Of a stretch of DNA of 64,000 nt, positions 47,715 through 63,037 are shown in pieces (position 1 is the first letter of the stretch; every line of letters starts with the position of its first letter). Made by a program: the position numbers and the translations under genes. The notes beneath the pieces are model-generated. The model made no database searches, was not told the DNA's origin, and worked only from the letters and a program-made list of their open reading frames with translations. This DNA is from Iris pallida (Eukaryota > Streptophyta > Magnoliopsida > Asparagales > Iridaceae). The DNA lies in assembly GCA_029216955.1 (NCBI GenBank), contig JANAVB010023997.1, positions 523,501-587,500 on the forward strand, read 5' to 3'.

Positions 47715-48500
47715 TTCTGGACTCAAATTCAGCACATCCCGAATAATTGCAGCAAACCTCAGCCGTTGGGCCATCCCCTTTATGCCTTTAACTTTTCCTA
47801 AACTATGAGTCTATTTTTGTCCACCCACAAAAACTAAGATGAATGTTAAACCTTTCACTTAAACGTTGTCACTGCAAAACTAGTGATCAAAACTTGAATA
47901 GAATCTGATGCCCCCAAATATGGTGTTCCAAACTTGTCCTCTCTCACATAAAGATGTGGGTCCTACCGATTTTGTAAAAAAAAATAAAACTCACAACTGG
48001 TGGATCCACATCTTATGTGAAAATGGGGACATTCTTGGGATACCATATTTGGGAACATCATATCACATCTCTAAAATAGTCTGAATGTTCACCAAACCAT
48101 TGAGAAAAATGATATGTGGTAATGCTCACCATGCCACTCCCTAAACTATTATAATTACCGAGTAACTATTTTACCAGTCAAACCCATATTTGTTGGGTAT
48201 TCTGACTTTAAAAAAAACTGTGGATTGAACTTTGAACAATCCCAAGATTAAGCTACAACTCTCAAATTACCAACCTTAGAACCCATAACAGCTCGTATAA
48301 ATGTTGTGCCTAGAATCAATAACAACTCGTATAAATGTTGAACATTGTTTCTATTTAATGAACCTGATTCAAATTTATATTTTCCCTGTATGAATTATAT
48401 ACTCCTAGGAATATTTATATGGGCTAATTTTCACTTAAATACCTTCAACTATTAAGTTTTTTTTTTTAAATTTAATATATCTATTACATTCCCAATTATA
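47179..48500. other. Upstream of PSY-type gene B; no other gene seen
   Basis: AT-rich, with a (TA)n run at 47671-47713. Near 47930 and 48000, 'ggtgttccaaacttgtcc'-type and 'gtgggtcctaccgatttt'-type words have diverged inverted counterparts, suggesting a small decayed MITE. Confidence 0.4.
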
Positions 48501-49066
48501 TGTAGTGACGGAGCTGGTAGTAATTGATAGAGACATTCAATTCTCTCAGTATCAGTAGGTTCAGTTTGTAGTGGCACTCAATTGTACGGTTCAGCTCAGT
48601 ATCAGAGATTCATATCAACTTACAAACTTCCAGAGCAATTAACATCATCAGTTAACATAGCATCAGTAATTCAACAATTAGTAGTAACAAAGTATCAGTC
48701 TTATTCCTACACCAGTCTCATCAGTCTATCAAAAGCATTCTAGCCGTTAGTTCAACTGTCTAAAGAGGACCAGTAGTATATTCTTTCGGGGTAGGATTGT
48801 AATTAGACAATTTGCTTTGAGAGTGTGATAAAAATGTATAAATAGCTATGAATGGGAGGAAAGATCATCAGATTGAGAAGTGTATTTTCTTCATAAAACT
48901 TTTCTTAATTTGTAATTGTTTTTCCTGCCAGTTTACAATTTGAAATAAACAACTCTTTCTTTCCCAAATATCCTATTCTTCTTCAATTCTTACAAACCCT
49001 AGTAAGCTCTAGTGGTGAATCCAGCTCGAAACATGGCCATTCCAACAACAACAGGATGATGTCACA
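48501..49066 (+). repeat. Probable 5' LTR of the gypsy remnant
   Basis: 566 bp, TG...CA. Its right edge is fixed by the primer-binding site; its left edge is the nearest suitable TG and is less certain. The partner LTR is absent. Confidence 0.55.
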
Positions 49067-49071
49067 TAATT

Positions 49072-49083
49072 TGGTATCAGAGC
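49072..49083 (+). promoter_or_regulatory. Primer-binding site, initiator Met-tRNA type
   Basis: Exact TGGTATCAGAGC, the standard 12-nt complement of the plant initiator Met-tRNA 3' end. Confidence 0.9.
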
Positions 49084-49408
49084 GACTCGATCATGTGGTC
49101 GAGTCCAGTCGAGAAGGGAGTTCGAGCAGTCGAGACACATTACAAGGGGCGCCGAAGGATTAACATCAAGCAATCGGAGTAGAGTGCTTTCTATCACTGG
49201 AAAGTACAGTTCTTGACCTCAATAGTAGAATCGATCAATTCATGGAGGAATTTGCTAGTTCAAAGAAAAGAAAAGAGGTTAATTCTGGTCTTTCCGCCAT
49301 GACTCCACTCCACTCAACAAAAACACGAACATCTTCCCAGCCACAATACACCCCAGTTATGATATCACCACCACCACCTTACCATAATTTCCCCCAATTT
49401 ACAACCTA

Positions 49409-49989
49409 TTGGTGAATCCACCCTTATATCTAACAGTTTCTACAACACTGGGCCAACATGTATCACCAAATAACCATAACTCAAGTGCAGGGTTTGTTCC
49501 CTGCCAAAATCATGGACTACCCATCAACCTTTCTGTCGACTCTAGTACAATTAGGATCCTATCAAGGAGGTCACCAAGGAGGACATGCATGGGGACAAGC
49601 TCCATTTAGACTCAAAATTCCTGAATTTGATGGTGAGAGGGATGTTGAAGAATGGCTATTGTCAGTCACTACTTCAATTTTTACTGCACACCTGAATGGG
49701 ACAAGGTCACAATATGCTCAGTTTAGTTAAAGGGTAATGCTGCATATTGGTTCGACTGGTTTCTAATTATTAAAGGATAAATAGTAAGTTGGAAAGAGTT
49801 TTTTCAGTCAATCCGAATGGAATATGAACCATCTCAATTTACTGATCGCATAATTGATCTTAAACTTCTTAGGCATGAGGGAACAATGCAAGAATATACA
49901 CTGCAGCTCCAAAAATTATCCAAGGTCAATGGACTCCCTGAGGCTTGTTTGATCAGCCAGTATATTGTGGGGTGTTTTGTGGGTGGGGT

Positions 49990-50036
<47 letters not shown>

Positions 50037-50137
50037 GGGGTTTGAAAGAGGAGGTCAGATTTGAAGTCCAAATAGCAAGGCATGTTAGTTTACTGCAGCT
50101 ATGCAAGTTGCTAGATTGTATGAAGCTAAGCTCCTAG
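49409..50137 (+). pseudogene. Gypsy gag remnant
   Basis: Pieces in differing frames read FRLKIPEFDGERDVEEWLLS and, later, SWKEFFQSIRMEYEPSQFTD then LKLLRHEGTMQEYTLQLQKL. This is the retrotransposon gag (capsid-like) domain. Stops, a frameshift and a run of about 46 G (49990-50035) interrupt it. Confidence 0.75.
49990..50035. repeat. Poly-G run, about 46 bp
   Basis: Near-uninterrupted G homopolymer inside the gag remnant, with GGGTGGGGTG before and TGGGG after. It could be real (G-quadruplex-forming) or a sequencing or assembly artefact. Confidence 0.8.
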
Positions 50138-50406
50138 CAGTAAAAAAAAAAACTACATGACTTCTACATATCCTGCCAAAAATCAAGCTGGTACAAATTT
50201 TCCATCATCTCCAGTGCAGGAACTATTAAAGAAATATGGAAATCCAAATTCAAGATCACAACCAAGCTCAGGAATTATGCAAAACACTATTTCACTTACA
50301 GTTTTGCGCTTCGACGTCCTGCGGATTCTCTTTGGGTTGGCTCGCTTCTGCGATGGGCTGGCGCTCCCTTCAGAGAGCATTTCTTCGAATGCTCGTTGGT
50401 CAAAAC

Positions 50407-51482
50407 TGTTGGGGATTTGACATTTGTTTAGAAACTTTAGTCCCACATCGGCTAGGCCAAAGGAGTTGTATCTCTATATATTAGCTATGCTAGTTTAGAG
50501 ATGCACATGTGTGTGGAGGTGCACATGGGTGTGCCATGTGGGGTTATTTTCTAATGGAAAAAAAGAGGCTAAATCAACAATTGAAAGCATTCATACTTTT
50601 TGCTCTTGGAAAATTTATTTCCATGGTCGCTAAGCCCCTACGGGGCTTAGCGACTCGGACTCGGACTCATGGGCTCATGAGGCGTAATGTGGCATTTTGT
50701 TGGCACACTTTGCACTTAGCTTAAGTTGCGCTCGTTGCGCGAGCCACTTGCGCGGCCAGGCATGCTGCCAGGTTGCGCGCGCGGGTGGCGCAGGGTGCGC
50801 AGGGCGCGTAGGTGACGCAGGTGGCGCAAGTGTCTCAGTGCGCGTACTGTACGCGATGTGCAAGACGCACGGGGTGCGCGAGTGGCACAACTTGCTTCAG
50901 ATCGTGCTTGTGCATGATCTGAGCGGTTACTGCACATTCGGAGTGGTTATTACCACGTCCCGAATGTTGTGCTAACCGGGCAGTTGCTACTCGGGCCTAT
51001 AAAAGGTCTCTTCTCTCTCACAGGCCTTATACACAGAAATTATTCAGAGTTACGAAAGTTTACAAGTGTTTCTTAACACAAGTAAACAGAGGCTGTGAGA
51101 GAGAAGAGAAGCTTTGCACCAGCGTTGCTTTTGCACGGGAGTCCGTATACGATCCGAGGAGTCAGAAGAGCAGAAGTGTTCCAAAGTTCTCCGACGAACT
51201 TGCTGGTTCCTGGAAGCTATTCGTGTGGGGCGAATATAGCTTTGAGCAATGGTGATCATTCACCCCAGCAGGATATTCATCCATCAATCGTCTGTCATCT
51301 TCATCTTCTTCACTGTTGTGAATTACGAAATCTTTTTAGATTCTCGTAATATCATACGCTGCTGTAACGAGATCTTCGTTATACTTGCGCAACCTTCCTA
51401 GAAGTGTTGCGTTAGAATATTGTTTTTACAATTGTTTCATCTTCTTAGTTTTTTATCGAAAAATTGTGCCCCGACACTAACA
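50407..51482 (+). repeat. 5' LTR of the degenerate copia
   Basis: 1076 bp, TGTTGGGG...CACTAACA. It shares with the other family the 'tttagtcccacat' stretch, the GCTAAGCCCC hairpin (about 50631-50653), GACTCGGACTCGGACTCATG and ATTTTGTTGGCACACTTTGC. The GCCGCATG array is absent; in its place is GCGC-rich sequence (50727-50890) with TGCGCGAG/GGTGGCGCA words. Confidence 0.85.
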
Positions 51483-51504
51483 ATCTCAAAGCTATATTCC
51501 TACG

Positions 51505-54150
51505 ATGAAAAACTTTAATGCTTCACTCCTCAATACTGACTTTTGTAAGTTAGAAAAGTTTGATGGAGAGCATTATCAAGTCTAGAAGAGGAAGGTTTAT
51601 CTCACTCTTCAACTCAGAGACGTTGATCATGTGCTTCTTGAAGAGGAACCGACTGTTCCAGATACTGGGTCTGCTGCCGCAATCACTACGGCTACTAATC
51701 TTCAGGCCAAGTGGAGAAGGAAGAATAACATTTACAGGCTGCTTATCCTGAATGCTATGGAGGATTCCCTAGCAGAATTCTACAGTAAGAAAACTATTGC
51801 CAAAGACATATGAGAGTCTCTGGAGAAACTGCATGAAGAAGACAAGAACATGAGCAAGATATTTGTGGTTGAAAAATATCACAAATGGATCTTTGAGGAC
51901 GAGAAGTCCATGCTGTCGCAGGTAAAGGAATTCCTGAAGCTGCGACAGAAGTTGGAAGACGAGGCGATGCCCCTCCCTGACAAGTTTGTTGTTGGAGAGA
52001 TTGTCTCGAAGCTCCCCGTTGGGTGGAGTAAGTTCTATGCAAACATGCATATGAAGAAGCTTGAGATCAGCCTTGAAGATCTCTTGCAGAAAATCTATGT
52101 TGAGGACCAGATGTGGGCTCAACTGAAGGTGGACGCACTGTCCTAGCAATTGGCTAATGCCAATCTAGTTCATACAAAGGAACCAAGGGGAAAGCAGGCA
52201 GCTTCCCACAGCAAGAAAAAGAACCCTGACAATCTGAAAGTCAAGAGAACTTCTTTCAAGCAAAAGAAGCCAAAGTCTCAGATGCCTTGCTTCAAGTATG
52301 GCAAAAAGGGCCACTTCAAGAATGAATGCAAAGTAAAGACCAAGCAATCAGAGCAAGGAGAGCCTAGTAAGGTATCTATGATCACTGACGTTGTTGCTAT
52401 GATTGCGCAGGTTGATGCGATAGGGACTGACTCTGACTGGTGGGTAGACACTGGAGCCACCTGCCATGTCTACTCCAGTAAGGAGTGGTTCACCACCTAC
52501 ACACCTACTTCTGAAGTGGTTATGGTTGCGAACTAGGCACAAGCTGAAGTGCTCGGGATTGGGACAGTGGTATTGAAGCTGACTTCTGGCAAGTCTCTGA
52601 CACTTCAAGGCGTAAAGCACGTACCTGCTATCGCCAAGAACCTGATCTCAAGAGGCCTACTCTGAAATGCAGGCCTCAGGATAGACATCAATGCTGGCCA
52701 GATGGTAATGTCTATTAAGGGAACATATTTTGGGAAAGTTTTTTATACCGAAGGAATGTTCAAAATTTAGCTTGTAAATCAGTCCAATATAATTAATATA
52801 ATTAATGAAATCAATCCTTCTGCTTATACTCTTGAGTTGTGGCATAATAGGCTAGGACATGTTCATTGTAAAAGAATAAACATAATGTCTAGTCTAGGGC
52901 TTATCTCCAAGTGTAGGGTAAGGTAGAGAAATGTGAAGTTTGTGCTCAAACAAAGATCACAAGGAAACCCTTTCCTCGGTTTAATCGAAGTACAGATCTT
53001 CTGGAGTTGGTACACTCCGATATCTATGACTTCAAACAATTCTCTACAAAGGCTGGGATGAAGTATTTAATAACCTTCATCGATGACTTACTACGGCTCC
53101 GTACTCTCCTCAATCAAACATAGTAGCAGAGAGGAAGAACAAAACGTTAACAGAAATGATTAACTCAATGCTGTTGACTGCTGGTCTTCCTAAGTGCTAC
53201 TGGAGAGAAGCTGCATTGATGACCACTTTTATTCTAAATAGAGTGCCTCATGCAACTTCACACGTTACTCCTCATGAACTCTGGTTCAAGGTCAGACCTA
53301 ACTTGAATGTCATTTGAGTGTGGGGGTGTTTGACATATGTCAAGCTTGCAGATCTGAAGATTCAGAAGCTTGGGACAAGGACTACTAAGACGATCTTCTT
53401 GGGGTATGCCGAGAAGAGTGATGTTCGAAGATTTCTTGATATTGAGTCAAATCATATCATTGAAGCTCGCGACGCAGAATATTTTGAAGACAAATTTGCA
53501 AGGTACAAGAATATTGTTCTTACGGATGTACCGGAGAACAAGAAGGGTGTGCAGGAAACTGAAGTCTTCAATGGAGATGTGGTCGAAGAAGATGTTGTTG
53601 TTGAAACAATGATTGAACCAGAATAAGCTGAGTCGTCAGCTAAGCGTATGAGGAGGCCGAAGGACTTCGGAAGTGACTTTGTCACCTATCATGTGGAAGC
53701 AGATCCGCTTACCTATGATGAGGCGATGAAGACCAGAGACGCAGTTTTCTGGAAGGAGACGATTGACAATGAAATTGATTCCATTACCTCAAATAACACT
53801 TGGGTGTTGGTTGATCTTTCTGAAGGAGCGAAACCCATCGGATGCAAATGGTTCTTCAAGAAGAAGATGAAAGCAGACAGAACTATTGACAAGTTCAAGA
53901 CTAGGTTGGTAGCCAAGGGGTTTTCTCAGAAGCAGGGGATTGACTACTTTGACACGTATGCTCCAGTAGCCCGGATGACCACCATCAGAATGTTGATTGC
54001 TCTTGCAGCAATACATAAGATGGTGATACATCAGATGGATGTAAAAACGACTTTCCTAAATGGCGAGCTGACCGAAGAGATTTATATGCAATAGCCAGAG
54101 GGATTTGTCGTCAAGGATCTTGAAGACAAAATCTGCAAGTTGGTAAAATC
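51505..54150 (+). pseudogene. Copia gag-pol remnant
   Basis: Collinear with the intact polyprotein: gag (FCKLEKFDGEHYQV then a TAG in place of Trp), knuckle with its first Cys pair altered (CFKYGKKGHFKNEC, second Cys to Tyr), protease DTGATCHV, integrase and RT as far as EIYMQ. At about 53087 the sequence jumps from FIDD directly to the region of TAPYSPQSN, deleting about 70 codons including the second catalytic Asp of integrase. Numerous stops (for example 52144, 52533, 54090) and frameshifts make it non-functional. Confidence 0.9.
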
Positions 54151-57922
<3,772 letters not shown>

Positions 57923-58003
57923 AATCTATCCACCTTAAAAAAAATTTGTCCTCAAAATTAAAACAAGCATACACTGAATCACATGCAGAAACAAAATTAT
58001 ACC
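57923..58003 (-). other. Tekay polypurine tract and 3' non-coding
   Basis: Short segment between the pol stop and the 3' LTR, with the purine-rich stretch next to the LTR. Confidence 0.6.
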
Positions 58004-61000
58004 TCAGGGCTCGAAGAGATAAGGGAAACGCTCCCGCATGTCGTCCTCTCTCTCCCAGGTAGACTCACCTGGAGAGTGATGCCTCCAGGCAACGCGAACC
58101 AAGGGTATGACCTGGTTCCAGAGCACCTTCTCCCGACGATCTAGAATCTCCACTGGCTGCTCTGGATAGTGAAGAGTAGGCCCTACCTCGATCGCTGAAT
58201 GGTCCAATACATAGCTGGGGTCCGTCACGTACCGTCTCAGCTGTGACACATGGAATACGTTGTGTACCCCCTCTAGCGTAGGCGGCAAGTCTAGCCGGTA
58301 AGCCACGGCACCGACCCTCTCAAGGATGGTGAAAGGTCCGATGTAGCGCGGACTAAGCTTTCCGCCTCCGCCAAAGCGAATCGTGTCCCGTGTCGGAGAA
58401 ATCTTCAGGAACACCAAAGCACCAGCCTAGACATAAAACAAACTCAGAACACAAGACAGACAAATCACAAACAGGAACTGAAACTAACCTCGAACTATAA
58501 CGGTCTCCGGTGGCTATCGGCCCAATGCCGCTGCCTATTCTGAGCCACCCGAAGTCTGTCTCTAATCAGCCTGACCTTCTCAGCTGCATCCACTACCATC
58601 TCCGGTCCAAGCAGCACTCTCTCGCCAACATCGTCCCATGTCAAGGGAGTACGGCATCTCCGTCCGTATAGAGCCTCGAATGGCGACATCTCTATACTGG
58701 CTTGATAGCTGTTGTTGTAAGCAAACTCTACCAGGTAAAGATGATCCTTCTAAGAACCCCCGAGATCTAGCACACACGTGCGAAGCATATCCTCCAAGGT
58801 CTGGATAGTCCTCTCTGACTGTCCGTCTGTCTGGGGGTGATAAGCGGTACTAAACTTGAGCGAGGTGCCCAAGCTAGCCTGCAAACTCCTCCATAAGTGG
58901 GAAGTGAAGCGGCTATCCCGATCTGAAACTATGCTCACAGGAACCCCATGCAGTCGCACGATCTGACGAACATACAGCTCTGCCAACCTCTCCGTAGACA
59001 ATCCCATCTTGGAAGGCAAAAAGTGGGCCGATTTGGTCAATCTATCAACTATGACCCAAATCACGTCTTTTCCCTCCTGGAGATCGTGGAAGTCCGGATA
59101 CAAAGTCCATGGTGATGTGCTCCCACTTCCACTCTGGAATGGGTAGTGGCTGTAGCAACCCACCAGGCCTCTGCCTCTCGGCCTTCACCTGCTGACAAAC
59201 CAAGCAGCGAGATACAAACTGAGCTACCTCGCGCTTCATGCCGTACCACCAAACGTGCTCTCTCAGATCCCTGTACATATTGTTGGCACCAGGATGCATA
59301 GAGTACTGAGAGCGATGAGCCTCCTGAAGAACCTCCTCCCGAAGCTCTCCACTCGGAACGCACAGTCAAGCACCGTGCCGCAGCGACCCATCTTCGACAA
59401 TAGAGAAATCATCAAGCAGTCCTGCCAGCACCTGCTCCCTGATGCACCTCAGGGCAACATCATCATACTGTGCTGATCTGACTCTGTCCATCAACTTAGA
59501 CTGAATCTGTAAACCCCACATCTGCACCTCCATGCCCGAAATAATCACCTCGATTCCCAAACTGTCCAAGTCAGCCAAAAGATGACGGTCTGCTGTCAGA
59601 TACATAGCCACTGGATACCTGCTCAAGGCATCTGTAACTACGTTGGCCTTCCCTGGATGGTACTGCAAGGCGATATCGAAATCCTTCATCAGCTCAAGCC
59701 AACATCTCTGCCGCATGTTCAGCTCCTTCTGAGTGAACACGTACTTCAAGCTCTTGTGATCAGTAAAGATCTCAACCCGCTCTCCGTACAGATAGTGCTT
59801 CCACAATTTCAGGGCAAAGATAACAGCAGCTAACTCCAGATCGTGAGTCGGGTAGTTCTTCTCATGAGGACGTAACTGCATAGATGCATAGGCAATCACC
59901 TTCCCGTGCTGCTGAAGTACACAATCCAGACCCCGGCCAGAAGCGTCGCTATAAATCGAGAAACCACCGATCCCAGACGGCAATATCAAGATCGGAGCTG
60001 ATGTCAACCTCTTCTTCAGCTCATCGAAGGCGGCCTGACACTCCTCAGTCCAGACGAACTCCACGTCCTTCCTGGTGAGTCTAGTCATCGGCTCCGCGAT
60101 CTGCAAAAAATCCTGGACAAACTTCCGATAGTAGCCCGCCAATCCCAGAAAACTCCGAATTTCGGCAACTGTACTGGGCGTAGACCAAGACTCTACCGCA
60201 GCAATCTTCCTCTGGTCTACTGAGATCTCATGCTCGGTCACAACATGACCCAAGAACTCGACCTGGTCCAGAAAGAACTCGCACTTCGACAACTTCCCAT
60301 ACAACTGCTTCTTTCTCAGGATCTCGAGCACAATTCTCAGATGCTCCTCGTGCTCCTCCGGCGTCTTTGAGTAGACTAAGATGTCGTCTATGAAGACCAC
60401 CACGAACTTGTCAAGGTACTGATAGAATACCTTGTTCATCAAGTTCATGAACACAGCTGGGACATTGGTCAACCCAAATGGCATCACAATGAACTCGTAC
60501 TGGCCGTACCGAGTCCGAAAAGCTGTCTTCGGAACGTCTTCCTTCTTCACCTTCAGCTGATGATAGCCGGGCCTCAGATCTATCTTCGAAAACACCTTGG
60601 CACCGCTCAACTGATCGAACAAGTCGTCGATCCTCGGCAATGGGTACTTGTTCTTGATAGTAAGGTTGTTGAGCGCCCTGTAATCGATACACATACGTAT
60701 CGTACCATCCTTCTTCGGTACAAACATGACTGGCGCTCCCCAGGGCGATGAACTGGATCTAATGAATCCCTTGTCCTGCAGCTCGTCGACCTGCTTCTTC
60801 TGCTCCGCCAACTCGCTGTTGTTGACCCTATAGACGTGCTGCGAGATAGGCTCAGCACCTGGCACTAAGTCTATAGAGAACTCAATGTCTCTATCTGGCG
60901 GCATCCCAGGTAACTCCTCGGGAAAAACATCCATAAAGTCAGCTATCAATGGATGCGGCAATGCCTGCCCCGCCAGTAAAGCTCCGCAGAACCCATCTTC

Positions 61001-61735
61001 CGGCTCAGCTGCTCCTCTGGCAAACACAATCTTTGGCTCTCCCGGCGGCCTAAACAGAATCCTACCTCCTCTACAGTCTATACTAGCATAGTGCATGCTC
61101 AACCAATCCATTCTGAGTACCACATCGTACCTCGAAAGAGGCATTATGAGCAAGCACGCACCCAAAACTCGGCCTCCTACAGTAACTTTCTGCCCCTTGC
61201 AGATATTGTTGACCACGATGATGCCTCCTCCGGCCAATATCTTGCAAGTCCTACCCAAAGGTTCAGCAATAATGTTGTGTCGCAGAGCAAAAGAAACAGA
61301 CACAAAACTATGAGTGGCACCAGAATCAAACAAGGTAAATACAGGGAATGAATCGAGAAGAACATGACCTGCCACTACATCTCCTGCTGGCTCTGCCTCC
61401 TCCTCTGCTGTCAGGGTAAACACTCTGCCCGCAGGGGCTCCCCTCTGATGCTGCACAAAATGCTGCTGCTGAGTCTGAAGTGGAGGACCTCTCTGCTGAA
61501 CTGTTGGTCCTCTGGTTGGCTGCGCTCTGTCCTGGACTCCTCGGACTCCCCGAAAATGGCAGTCCTTCAGCTGGTGATCGGACGCCCCACAGTATAAGCA
61601 GACTCCCAACCTCTTCCTGCATACCTCTCTGCGGTGCCCTGGCTTTCCGCAGAAGTTACACTGTGTAGCTGGCCTCTGACCCTGACCCTGACCCTGGTGC
61701 TGCTGGGCACGCGTTGGTGCCTGCTGGAACTGCAA
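58004..61735 (-). pseudogene. Tekay chromovirus pol (protease, RT, RNase H, integrase, chromodomain)
   Basis: From 61735 one long frame (789 codons) carries two CCHC knuckles ([28 protein letters not shown]), protease [12 protein letters not shown] with [11 protein letters not shown], and RNase H ([15 protein letters not shown]). It stops at TGA 59366-59368, with integrase continuing in the same frame ([47 protein letters not shown]). After a frameshift near 59085 come [12 protein letters not shown] and [20 protein letters not shown] replaces Trp near 58750. The last exon-like part (58004-58426) has [24 protein letters not shown] and a chromodomain-like tail ([20 protein letters not shown]). 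A GT-AG, intron-like 62-bp segment (58427-58488) interrupts integrase. The element is disabled. Confidence 0.88.
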
Positions 61736-62783
61736 CTGAGGCTGCTACTGCTGGAACTTGCCTCTGCTGGAAATGTGGGCGCTTCGCTGGCCCTGCACTC
61801 GAACTAGCTCCAAGGGCGTCACTGCCCCTCTTCGGCTTGAGGCCGAAGTCCTCCTCTAAAATCTGTGCCTCCATAAGGATCTGCTCAAAGGTCGCGTCAC
61901 GTCTTCCAGAGGTGCGAGTGCGCACTGCATGTATAAGGCCCCTCCGGAACTTCCGGGCCTTGTACCCCTCGTCCTGGACCAACCCGGGTGCAAACCTGCT
62001 CAGGCAAAAGAACTCCGCTGCATACTCGTCGACCGACGAGCTCCCCTGCACCAGACTGGCAAACTGTCCCTCCAGAGCTGTCAAAGCTACATCTGGGTAA
62101 AACTTATCCTTGAAGATCTCTCTGAAGTCCTCCCAAGATAATCCCCTCACTGACGCACGCGGATCCGTGCGGTACCAAGTCAGCGCTATGTCGAAAAACT
62201 GGCTTGCTGCAGAAGTCACCCACAGACCTCTCGGGACCTCTGTCAACTCCAGACTCCGCTGGACGTCCTCCAACCAGTCGTCCGCGTATAGGATACCCTC
62301 GGTACCCTTGAACTCCCGCGGGTTCATCTTCCTGAAGTCGAGATGTGTACCGGGCCTCCACTGGCCCTGCTGCTGCACTAGTGCTCCCTGAACTGTAGTC
62401 TGTGCACCTCTCTCCACTGCTGCCATAGCTAACTGATGCGAGTTCTCTATAGTCTGTCGCAGTACCTCTGCCTGACGGTGTTGTGCCTCTGCCTGTGCTC
62501 TCTGTGTCTGCAACATCTGCTGCAGAAGGGCCATCATCTCCTGGGTATCTGTCGGTAGCTGAGGCGGCGGTGGAAGAATGTCAGGGATAACCAGGGACGG
62601 TCCCGCTGCTGGAGGTGGAAGACCTCCTGGAACCGTCGCTGCTGCTGCTCCCGCCGGAGGGGCAGGAACTGAGGTGGCAGCTCCCTCAGGTACAGCTCCC
62701 GTAGCCGGAGGTAGAAGACCTGCCGGATCGAGCCTCTCTGGTACAGCGCTAGAACCCACTGCCTGAGAGCGAGTAATCGTCAT
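61656..62783 (-). CDS. Tekay chromovirus gag
   Basis: The most likely start is the [10 protein letters not shown] methionine at 62783; the frame is open further upstream to 62846. A proline/alanine-rich N-terminus is followed by a Gln-rich helix ([20 protein letters not shown]). The capsid-like gag domain follows: [52 protein letters not shown]. The frame shifts relative to pol in the Gln-rich linker near 61740, where pol also has a stop (TAG for Gln). Intact elements of this clade usually have gag and pol in one frame, so this is damage. Confidence 0.85.
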   Translation of the reverse strand: MTITRSQAVGSSAVPERLDPAGLLPPATGAVPEGAATSVPAPPAGAAAATVPGGLPPPAAGPSLVIPDILPPPPQLPTDTQEMMALLQQMLQTQRAQAEAQHRQAEVLRQTIENSHQLAMAAVERGAQTTVQGALVQQQGQWRPGTHLDFRKMNPREFKGTEGILYADDWLEDVQRSLELTEVPRGLWVTSAASQFFDIALTWYRTDPRASVRGLSWEDFREIFKDKFYPDVALTALEGQFASLVQGSSSVDEYAAEFFCLSRFAPGLVQDEGYKARKFRRGLIHAVRTRTSGRRDATFEQILMEAQILEEDFGLKPKRGSDALGASSSAGPAKRPHFQQRQVPAVAASVAVPAGTNACPAAPGSGSGSEASYTV

Positions 62784-63037
62784 CCTGAGGACAGATTGAA
62801 ACAAGGAATCAATATGGCACATGATAGGAATATCAAAGACGGACAATTAAATTCAATACAAAAGAATTTGTCATGGTAATCAAAAGATCAAAAATTTTCT
62901 AACATGTGATTGAGTAACTCTTATCATACCCTAAATCGTACATCCTAATCGCAGGTTCGTAATTAGCACTCTAAGTCGAGCACCATTACGAGATCGCACT
63001 AATTGCGACACTACCTGCATGGGCCACCACAAAAACG
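62784..63037 (-). other. Tekay 5' leader
   Basis: Between the 5' LTR edge (63038) and gag. On the minus strand the sequence beside the LTR is CGTTTTTGTGGTGGCCCATG; it is not a Met-tRNA-type primer site and I cannot assign a tRNA. Confidence 0.5.

Larger units (their letters stand above)
48501..50406 (+). mobile_element. Gypsy-type LTR retrotransposon remnant (5' part)
   Basis: A probable 5' LTR (48501-49066, TGTAGTGACG...GATGTCACA) is followed after 5 bp by the Met-tRNA site TGGTATCAGAGC (49072-49083) and a decayed gag. The element is cut at 50406 by the copia remnant. No protease or RT remains in the window. Confidence 0.7.
50407..54150 (+). mobile_element. Degenerate copia element, truncated by the Tekay insertion
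   Basis: The 5' LTR (50407-51482) and about 2.6 kb of gag-pol are related to the intact copia at 2010-9801, in the opposite orientation. It breaks off at 54150 where a Tekay LTR begins. It inserted into the gypsy gag. Confidence 0.9.

Noticed and set aside
63000..63037. TGGTGGCCCATGCAGG beside the Tekay 5' LTR as a tRNA-type primer site
   Set aside because: It would need a tRNA ending CCTGCATGGGCCACCA, which I cannot match to any known plant tRNA; left unassigned.
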